DNA from: an uncultured Hymenobacter sp.
GTDB taxonomy: Bacteria > Bacteroidota > Bacteroidia > Cytophagales > Hymenobacteraceae
DNA length: 5,127 bases
Reading direction: 5' to 3'
Assembly (NCBI GenBank): GCA_937871705.1
Contig: CALMOO010000175.1
Span: forward strand, 1 to 5,127
The translations under genes were made by a program, and so were the position numbers. Below, in pieces: positions 1 to 5,127 of this stretch. The first letter of the stretch is position 1. Each line of letters starts with the position of its first letter. The notes below the pieces were generated by a model, which did not search any database, had not been told where the DNA came from, and saw nothing but the letters and a program-made list of their open reading frames with translations.

Positions 1-1597
1 GGCAAGCTGTACGATAAAACCGAGCCCTTTTTCCAAGGTATGGAAAACTGGTACGGCCGGCTGGTAGGCGGCTTTCTCAAAGTACGCGGCCTGGCCTGGG
101 TGGTAGTGGCCGTCTGCGCGGGCCTTATCTACTTTGTTGGCAAAGGCATTCCGACCGAGCTGGCGCCGCTCGAAGACCGCAGCAGCGTGCGCCTGACCCT
201 AACTGGGCCCGAAGGCACGAGCTTCGACGCGATGGAGAAAATCAGCGCCCAGGTGGCGGCTTTTGTCGGTGATTCAGTGCCTGGAACCGACTTTGTGTTT
301 GCCCGCACGCCCGCCGGCGCAAGTACGCTTGGGCCTGGTGCCGCCCGAAGAGCGCAAACGCACGCAGGAGCAAATATCTAAATACCTCACCAAGAGTACC
401 AAGCGCTTTAACGATGCCCGTATCTTCGTGGTGCAGGAGCAGACTATCGCGGTAGGTTCGGGGGCAAAAAGCAGCGTGCCCGTGCAGTTTGTACTGCAAA
501 ACACCGATCTAGAAAAGATAAAGGACGCGCTACCCAAATTCATGGCTGCCGCGCGGCAAGACCCGACGTTCCAGAACGTCGATGCCAACCTCAAATTCAA
601 TAAGCCAGAGGTGCAGCTAACCTTTGACCGCCTGAAAATCCGGGATTTGGGCCTGACGACCCAAGATGTAGTAGCGGCCGTGCAAGGCGCCTTTGGCGGC
701 CGGCGCATGGCCTATTTCCTGCTCAATGGCCGGCAGTACCAGGTGATTGGGCAGGTAGACCGCAACGCCCGCAGCGCGCCCAACGACATCAGCCGCCTTT
801 ACGTGACTAATAGCCGCGGCGAGAGCATTCCGCTGTCGGCGGTGGTGCGGCAGACCGAAAATTCCAACCCGAGCACGCTCTTCCACTTCAATCGCCTCAA
901 AGCGGCCACCATATCGGCGCAGCTCGCCGAGGGCAAAACCGTGGGCGACGGCGTGAAAGCCATGCAGGCCATTGCCGATAAAGTCCTGGATGATAGTTTT
1001 TCAACCGACCTCACGGGGTCATCGCGTGACTTTGCCGAAAGCTCAGGCAACACGGCCTTCGCCTTCGGCCTAGCCTTGGTGCTGATTTATTTGCTGCTAG
1101 CAGCGCAGTTCGAGAGCTTCCGCGACCCACTCACAATTCTGATTACGGTGCCGTTGGCGTTGGCCGGGGCGCTGCTCAGCCTGTTGGTCACGGGCCAGAC
1201 ACTCAACATCTTCTCGCAAATCGGGATGATTATGCTCATTGGCTTGGTGACGAAAAACGGTATTCTCATCGTGGAGTTTGCCAACCACAAGCGCGATGAG
1301 GGCCTACCCCTCGCTCAGGCCGTGCAGGAGGCTGCCCAGCAGCGCCTGCGCCCCATCCTGATGACCTCGCTGGCCACCGCGCTCGGCGCCCTACCCATCG
1401 CCTTGAGCTTGGGCGCAGCCTCTACGAGCCGCAAGCCGCTGGGCATCGTGATTGTGGGCGGCATTCTGTTCTCCTTGATACTGACGCTGTTGGTTATCCC
1501 GGCCGTGTACACGTACGTGGGCAAAGCGCGCAAGCCGCAGGCGCCCGCCCATGAGGAGTTGGTTCCTGCTCACGAACCAGCCGAAGTAGTGGCTTAA
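1..1597 (+). pseudogene. RND (HAE-1/AcrB-like) efflux permease, C-terminal half, frameshifted and 5'-truncated by the window
   Basis: This is a proton-driven inner-membrane drug or solute exporter of the RND superfamily, here from just before transmembrane helix 7 to the C-terminus. Frame 1 is open from the first base and reads a helix (LAWVVVAVCAGLIYFVGKG) followed by the family's PTELAPLEDRSSVRLTLTGP segment, which enters the second half of the porter domain. At about base 318 the homology moves to frame 2, beginning QVRLGLVPPEERKRTQEQI, and continues without a stop to TAA 1595-1597. Frame 1 itself stops at TAA 379-381. The frame-2 part holds the porter and docking domains, then five helices (TM8-12, about bases 1052-1520). 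The TM10 motif LVTKNGILIVEFANHKRDEG keeps the lysine (codon 1253-1255) that matches AcrB Lys940 of the proton relay; the TM4 aspartates lie upstream. RND proteins are about 1,040 residues, so roughly half is visible. The TolC-like gene follows after 67 bp. The family call is secure; whether the break is biological or a sequencing error is not known. Confidence 0.85.
310..325 (+). other. Frameshift junction inside the RND permease gene
   Basis: Recognisable RND sequence ends in frame 1 with FVFARTPAG (last codons GCC GGC, 313-318) and resumes in frame 2 with QVRLGLVPPEE (CAA at 320-322). The net change is one extra base or a loss of two (modulo three). AcrB-like proteins normally have a short glycine- and asparagine-rich turn here, so a small deletion of 3n+2 bases that removed several residues is as likely as a single insertion. 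The site is GC-rich (GCCGGCG) and has no heptameric slippery sequence, so programmed frameshifting is not supported. Confidence 0.75.
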
Positions 1598-1664
1598 TGC
1601 GTCGCCTGCCTCTGCGTACCTCAGCGAGCAAAGTCTCTTAGGCTTGCAGAACCAACTTCTACCC

Positions 1665-3014
1665 ATGAAATTAGTATTTATCAGCCTAGCGCTGTTTAGT
1701 TTAAGTCTACCAGCCGCTGCCCAGACGCCCACCCCGGCGGTGCCTACCCCCGCCGCGGCCGCCCACCCCAACGCGCCGGTGCTGACCCTGCACGACGCGC
1801 TGCAAACTGCCCTCAAGAACAGCCTCGATATCCAGATAAGCCAGAACAATATCGAAGTGCAGAGCCTGCAAAACACGGTGGGCTTTGCCGGCGGGCTGCC
1901 TTCGGTGGGCGTTACGGCCAGCAACAACATCGTTATTAATAATACCCGGCAGGAATTCAACGCCGGCGACCCGGTGCAGCGCACAGGCGCCCGGTCGAGC
2001 CAGTACGCGGTGGGGCTGGCGGGCTCGTACCTGCTGTATAATGGCGGCTACGTGGTGGCCAACCGCAAACGCCTGGATGAGCTGCAGAAAATCAGCGAGT
2101 TGCAGCTCAACTCGACCGTGCAGAACGTACTGGCCGATGTGAGCCTGAAGTACTACGCCGTGATTCAGCAGCAGCGCTACATCCGCACGCTGCAAGCCTC
2201 GGTGGAGCTCTCGCGCCAGAAGCTAAACCTCATCGACACGCGCCAGGCGGTGGGCCTGGCCAACAATGCCGACCGGTTTCAGGCGCAGCTTGACCTGAAC
2301 GCGCAGCTGCAAACGCAGCAGCAGCAGGCGCTTGCCGCTCAGCAAGCCACCGCCGACTTGCTGCGTGCTCTTACACTCGACCTGACCACACCTATCGCTC
2401 TAGAAGACAGCATTCCGGTGGACCGCAGCCTGCGCTGGGCCGACATCGAAGCCGCCCTCGACCGCAACCCGGCGCTGCTGGCCGCCGACCGCCAGGTGCG
2501 CGTAAACGAGCTGCTAGTGCGCGTGGCCCAAGCCAATCGCTACCCCTCGCTGGGCTTGAATGCGGGCACCAACTTCAACCGCAACCAGAACGCGGTTGGC
2601 AACACGCTCTTCAACCAAAGCTACGTCCCCTACGCGGGTCTGGGCCTGGCCGTGCCCATCTACTCGGGCGGGGTAAACAGGCGGCTGGTTGACGTGGCCC
2701 GCGTGAACACGAAAACGGCTGAGCTACAACGCACTGCTCTCCAACAGAATTACCGCCTCAATGCTCGCAAAGCCTGGGAAGCCTACGAGCAAACCCTGGT
2801 GCTAGTCGACACCGCCGAGCAGAGCTATACCACCGCTCGCAAGCTTCTCAACCTGGTGCAGATGCGCTTGGCCGCGGGCCTCTCCACACTGGTCGATGTC
2901 AGAATCGCACAGCAGAGCTTCGAGGATGCCGGCTACCGGCTCGTCAACTACCGCTACTCGGCTAAGTCGGCCGAGATTACGCTACGGCAATTAGCGGCGC
3001 TGCTCACGCCCTGA
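1665..3014 (+). CDS. TolC-family outer-membrane efflux channel protein
   Basis: This is the outer-membrane component of a tripartite efflux pump: a trimeric beta-barrel joined to a long periplasmic alpha-helical tunnel. The protein has 449 residues, the usual size for the family. I chose ATG 1665 because it gives a clean signal peptide (residues 1-20, MKLVFISLALFSLSLPAAAQ, cleaved around AAA-Q). An in-frame TTG at 1644 would put seven extra residues before it. A Pro/Ala/Thr linker (21-37) follows, then two OEP repeats, about 39-240 and 255-446. Each repeat begins with a conserved helix (LTLHDALQTALKNSLDIQI; ADIEAALDRNPALLAADRQV), and each has the beta-strand turn signature (YLLYNGGYVVANRKR near 123-136; VPIYSGGVNRRLVDVAR near 330-346). 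Long Gln/Ala/Leu-rich coiled-coil helices (205-235, 350-400) form the tunnel. No lipobox is visible. There is no clear Shine-Dalgarno sequence, as is common in Bacteroidota. The gene lies 67 bp after the RND permease on the same strand, consistent with an adaptor-permease-channel operon. The substrate cannot be told from sequence. Confidence 0.93.
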   Translation: MKLVFISLALFSLSLPAAAQTPTPAVPTPAAAAHPNAPVLTLHDALQTALKNSLDIQISQNNIEVQSLQNTVGFAGGLPSVGVTASNNIVINNTRQEFNAGDPVQRTGARSSQYAVGLAGSYLLYNGGYVVANRKRLDELQKISELQLNSTVQNVLADVSLKYYAVIQQQRYIRTLQASVELSRQKLNLIDTRQAVGLANNADRFQAQLDLNAQLQTQQQQALAAQQATADLLRALTLDLTTPIALEDSIPVDRSLRWADIEAALDRNPALLAADRQVRVNELLVRVAQANRYPSLGLNAGTNFNRNQNAVGNTLFNQSYVPYAGLGLAVPIYSGGVNRRLVDVARVNTKTAELQRTALQQNYRLNARKAWEAYEQTLVLVDTAEQSYTTARKLLNLVQMRLAAGLSTLVDVRIAQQSFEDAGYRLVNYRYSAKSAEITLRQLAALLTP

Positions 3015-3078
3015 TTTGCCGGGGCCGCTTACGCACCGGCTCAGTTATTAAATAAGTCCTATATTGCAGCAACTATCA

Positions 3079-3142
3079 GTAACGACCAAAACGCAAAAAG
3101 CTCCTGGCAAATGCCAGGAGCTTTTTGCGTTTTGGTCGTTAC
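3079..3142. terminator. Bidirectional intrinsic terminator within a 31-bp perfect inverted repeat
   Basis: Bases 3079-3109 are an exact reverse complement of 3112-3142, leaving only AA between them (in practice a 4-base loop). The core is AGCTCCTGGCA / TGCCAGGAGCT. It is flanked by AAAAA on the left and TTTTT (3122-3126) on the right, so either strand gives a GC-rich hairpin followed by a U tract. The position, 64 bp after the TolC-like stop codon, fits the end of the efflux operon. The stem continues well past the U tract through GCGTTTTGGTCGTTAC, much longer than termination needs. Confidence 0.9.
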
Positions 3143-3211
3143 ACATTTTAGCTAATATAAATAGTATTTGGTAATTTTAAATAAAAATTTCTATGTCTAT
3201 TTTGCGCCGAA

Positions 3212-3302
3212 AGCTACAAGTTACTACCCCCCTTTATCCGCCTTGCCGGTGCGAAAGCCGCTGTTCGGACCATCAAGATTTCAAAGCAGCTTCAAGTTAC
3301 TA
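3212..3302. repeat. Pair of 15-base near-identical direct repeats
   Basis: AGCTACAAGTTACTA at 3212-3226 and AGCTTCAAGTTACTA at 3288-3302 match at 14 of 15 bases, with starts 76 bp apart. Both lie upstream of the 3D-domain gene. They could be paired operator sites or a chance resemblance; nothing else in the window points to a particular regulator. Confidence 0.4.
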
Positions 3303-3430
3303 AGCCCAATTTTGGCACAATGGCAAGTTTAGACTGAACTTAACCTATACACCTTAAGGTTAATGCTTTTACGCTATCCTAAAAATGGGAAAGTTAGCCG
3401 TTACGGCCGGGCTTAAACGGGCACAGTACC

Positions 3431-3436
3431 AAAGGA
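3431..3436 (+). promoter_or_regulatory. Shine-Dalgarno-like site for the 3D-domain gene
   Basis: AAAGGA lies 7 bases before ATG 3444. It is the only good anti-16S complement before a start in this window and supports that ATG. The TolC-like gene upstream has no such site. Confidence 0.45.
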
Positions 3437-3443
3437 TAAAGTA

Positions 3444-3965
3444 ATGGATAAGGTCAAAATACTAAGCTGCGGATTGTTGGCGATAGCAGGGCTAACAACC
3501 CCACACGCAAGAATAGCGCCGACTGCTAAATCTATTGGATTAGTCGCGTTTTTCACACCAATTAGTATTGCCCGGCACGTGGCCCAGCCACATAGAATAG
3601 CGGCGCGAGTGCTTAATGCACGCGGCCCACAATACACCGTCACGGCTACTGCCTACGCTGCTGTAGCTAACCAAACCGACGACGAGCCCTTCGTAACGGC
3701 CGACAACTCGCGCATCCCGGCCGGCTACGGCAGCCATACCCGCTGGCTGGCCCTCTCGCGCGACTTACTAAAGCCTTGGGGCGGGCCGTTTGATTTTGGC
3801 GACAAGGTGCGCGTGCGCGGCGTGTCGCCCACCTTCGATGGCCTGTACACCATTCACGACACCATGAACCGGCGCCACCACCACTGCCTCGACGTGCTGG
3901 TGCACCCGCGCGAAAAAGTGGACCTTTACCGCACGGGCGTGAAGCTGCAACTAGCTGCGCTGTAG
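3444..3965 (+). CDS. Probable exported 3D (Asp-Asp-Asp) domain protein, double-psi beta-barrel fold
   Basis: The product has 173 residues. Residues 63-171 resemble the 3D domain found in MltA, YabE and YuiC-type proteins, a double-psi beta-barrel associated with peptidoglycan cleavage. It begins YTVTATAY. The three aspartates appear to be Asp107 (LALSRD), Asp139 (TIHDT) and Asp150 (CLDVLV). Asp139 and Asp150 are 11 residues apart, the same as in the canonical DTGGAIKGNRID motif. The segment between them is unusual here (MNRRHHHCL), and there is an insertion, PWGGPFDF, after Asp107. The N-terminal 60 residues contain two hydrophobic stretches (about 4-19 and 30-42) and no typical lipobox; they may be a signal sequence or membrane anchor, so an envelope location is inferred. 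ATG 3444 is supported by AAAGGA upstream. GC content rises from about 50% in the first third to about 67% in the domain (hand counts). The gene stands alone after a terminator and converges on the M14-like gene. A peptidoglycan role is inferred from the fold only. Confidence 0.75.
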   Translation: MDKVKILSCGLLAIAGLTTPHARIAPTAKSIGLVAFFTPISIARHVAQPHRIAARVLNARGPQYTVTATAYAAVANQTDDEPFVTADNSRIPAGYGSHTRWLALSRDLLKPWGGPFDFGDKVRVRGVSPTFDGLYTIHDTMNRRHHHCLDVLVHPREKVDLYRTGVKLQLAAL

Positions 3966-3984
3966 CCTACTGCGAGTGGGCACG

Positions 3985-5127
3985 CTACTGCCCCACCAAA
4001 AAGACGGCGTTCCCAAACAACAGCTTGCCGCTCTGCCAGAAGGCGCGAAACAGTGGGTTGTCGCCCAAATAAACCACTTGCCCTCGGCCCAGGTCCTGAG
4101 TACCCAGCACAAACGTATCGGTGAGCTGCGGCCGCGCCTGCGTACCCGTGAAGCCGGCGGCGTAACTATCCTTTTTGATAACGCCAACGTTCCAGCCGCC
4201 CTGGCCTAAGAATTTGTAGCCAAGTGGGTTGCGCACCAGCGCGTAGTACGAGGTGCCATAGCCAAAGGCTAATGGGTGCGAATTATCGAGCGCCACGCGG
4301 TAGATACTACCCTGGGCTTGCGCCTCCAGGCCGCGGCGCTCGGCATCGCCGTAGCGGCGCAGGGCGCGGTAGGGGCTGGCGCCTTTGCCCTTGCTAGTGG
4401 CGGTAGTGTCGGCGGGGCGAGTCTTGAGCAGGAAGTCGCGCTTATCGGCCAAAAAGCGAGCTGCACCTTCCATGGCAATGAGCTTGCCCCCGCTGCGCAC
4501 CCAGGTTTTCAGGTTTTCGAGGGCTCGTTCGGGGTACACATCGGCGTAGTTGCCATCGGGCAAGATGAGTACGTCGAACTTATTAAGCGGCACGGTGCTG
4601 AGGTAGTCGGTGCCGAGCACCGTGATAGGGTAGCCGAGTTGCTGCTCGAAGAAGTGCCACACCTCGCCAAAGGCCGTAGCGTCGGTGCCGGGACCGGCCA
4701 CCACAGCCACGGTAGGCGCCTTCACGAAGTGCACCGAACCCGAGCCTAAGTCGCCGCCTGTAGTTGAGAAGCCTGACTTCACGGCCTGCACCACCGTGCC
4801 TGCCGAGTCGGCTTGCGCTCGCACCAACTGGTCGAACTTGGGCCCCAGGCCTTCGTTGCCGGTGCGCGTAATAACCAGCGTGCCGGGCGCGTACTGCTGG
4901 CCCTCGGCCGCAAAAGCTTTCTCGGCGAAGCGCACGCGCACTTTTTGCTGCAGCAAGCGGCTCAGAAAACGTACATCTTGGAGGCTGTTCCAGCGGGCCA
5001 GGTAGGCGTAGGGGTGCTCAGTGGCCGCAGCGCTGCCCTTCACCATTGTCGGGGTGGGCGCCGTGCTGCTAGCCGCCAGGCGGCCGGGCAAGGCGTAAGC
5101 CTTCACCCCAAACGAGAAGGGTAGGGC
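3985..5127 (-). CDS. M14-family zinc-carboxypeptidase-like protein, C-terminal part with GATase1-like domain (5' end outside window)
   Basis: The frame is open from the right edge (reading ALPFSFGVKAYALPGRL) to the stop at 3985-3987, giving 380 visible residues. A GTG at 5104-5106 is a possible start codon, but sequence before it continues the same family, so this is an internal region. Overall wording resembles the C-terminal half of large (roughly 800-900 residue) secreted Bacteroidota M14 metallocarboxypeptidases; the zinc ligands would lie upstream and cannot be checked. From the edge, residues about 137-227 form a Rossmann-like, class I amidotransferase-like domain: TVAVVAGPGT, then FDVLILPDGNYADVYPE, then WVRSGGKLIAMEGAARFLAD. 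The usual nucleophile-elbow Cys is replaced by Glu (codon 4468-4470), so amidotransferase activity is unlikely and a binding or structural role is more plausible. The last 110 residues include HPLAFGYGTSYYALV and a conserved end, GRGQVVYLGDNPLFRAFW. The gene converges on the 3D-domain gene with 19 bp between the stops. The substrate is unknown. Confidence 0.78.
   Translation of the reverse strand, partial: ALPFSFGVKAYALPGRLAASSTAPTPTMVKGSAAATEHPYAYLARWNSLQDVRFLSRLLQQKVRVRFAEKAFAAEGQQYAPGTLVITRTGNEGLGPKFDQLVRAQADSAGTVVQAVKSGFSTTGGDLGSGSVHFVKAPTVAVVAGPGTDATAFGEVWHFFEQQLGYPITVLGTDYLSTVPLNKFDVLILPDGNYADVYPERALENLKTWVRSGGKLIAMEGAARFLADKRDFLLKTRPADTTATSKGKGASPYRALRRYGDAERRGLEAQAQGSIYRVALDNSHPLAFGYGTSYYALVRNPLGYKFLGQGGWNVGVIKKDSYAAGFTGTQARPQLTDTFVLGTQDLGRGQVVYLGDNPLFRAFWQSGKLLFGNAVFLVGQ

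Larger units (their letters stand above)
3143..3443. other. Intergenic region: AT-rich patch, direct repeat and leader of the 3D-domain gene
   Basis: No convincing gene lies in this 301-bp stretch. By hand count, 3143-3190 has 6 G or C in 48 bases, in sharp contrast to the surrounding genes, and is the best place for promoter elements of the downstream gene. I could not fit a Bacteroidota -33/-7 pair (TTTG and TAnnTTTG with usual spacing) with confidence. A 15-base near-identical direct repeat occurs at 3212-3226 and 3288-3302. A 10-bp palindrome, ACCTTAAGGT, lies at 3351-3360. A 36-codon open frame at 3193-3303 is probably chance. Confidence 0.5.

Noticed and set aside
263..320. TTG 263 as a true start of a separate 444-residue protein
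   Set aside because: The first 19 residues in this frame have no family resemblance, while the same bases read RND sequence in frame 1. The frame-2 homology begins only near 320.
305..325. Programmed ribosomal frameshifting in the RND gene
   Set aside because: There is no slippery heptamer or obvious downstream pseudoknot, and RND permeases are not known to use frameshifting.
1391..1984. 197-codon minus-strand open frame spanning the RND/TolC junction
   Set aside because: Low-complexity product opposite two well-recognised genes; best explained as a shadow of GC-biased codons.
3059..3066. TATATTGC and, further on, TAGTATTTG (3162-3170) and TATTTTG (3198-3204) as Bacteroidota -7 promoter boxes
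   Set aside because: Each departs from TAnnTTTG in sequence or internal spacing, and none has a TTTG/TTG element at the usual distance upstream.
3351..3360. Palindrome ACCTTAAGGT as an operator
   Set aside because: A 10-bp palindrome is expected by chance often enough, and it has no second copy or link to a known regulator.
3444..3480. Lipoprotein signal at Cys9 (ILSC) of the 3D-domain protein
   Set aside because: The cysteine is too near the N-terminus; a lipobox must follow a hydrophobic stretch, and here the hydrophobic stretch comes after it.
4276..4749. 157-codon plus-strand open frame inside the M14-like gene
   Set aside because: It is an antisense shadow of GC-rich coding sequence, with no recognisable protein wording. 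The minus frame shows clear domain patterns throughout.

Overview
The window looks like chromosomal DNA of a GC-rich member of the Bacteroidota, most likely a Hymenobacter-like Cytophagales. This rests on three things: the protein families and their wording, start codons mostly without Shine-Dalgarno sequences, and GC-rich coding DNA broken by a very AT-rich intergenic patch. The genus is an inference from familiarity and was not tested by any search.

Layout. (1) Bases 1-1597, plus strand: the C-terminal half of an RND-family (HAE-1/AcrB-like) inner-membrane efflux permease. Its start lies outside the window, and its reading frame is broken near base 318. (2) Bases 1665-3014, plus strand: an intact TolC-family outer-membrane efflux channel, 67 bp downstream and almost certainly in the same operon. 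(3) Bases 3015-3443: an intergenic region holding a perfect 31-bp inverted repeat that forms a bidirectional intrinsic terminator, an AT-rich patch, and a near-perfect 15-bp direct repeat. (4) Bases 3444-3965, plus strand: a small, probably exported protein with a 3D (Asp-Asp-Asp) double-psi beta-barrel domain. (5) Bases 3985-5127, minus strand, convergent with the previous gene: the C-terminal part of a large M14-family zinc-carboxypeptidase-like protein carrying a class I glutamine-amidotransferase-like domain. Its catalytic zinc domain lies beyond the right edge.

How they fit together. Genes 1 and 2 are two parts of a tripartite efflux pump: the permease takes substrates from the membrane or periplasm using the proton gradient, and the TolC-like channel passes them across the outer membrane. 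The periplasmic adaptor gene is expected upstream, outside the window. If the frameshift is real, this pump is probably inactive although its channel gene is intact. The 3D-domain protein and the M14-like protein have no visible link to the pump or to each other beyond adjacency; both are plausible cell-envelope or secreted proteins.

I do not see a new multi-gene system, phage, insertion sequence, CRISPR array, tRNA or rRNA. The most interesting points are the broken permease, the unusually long perfect terminator stem, the HHHC substitution beside the conserved aspartates of the 3D domain, and the apparent loss of the nucleophile cysteine in the amidotransferase-like domain.
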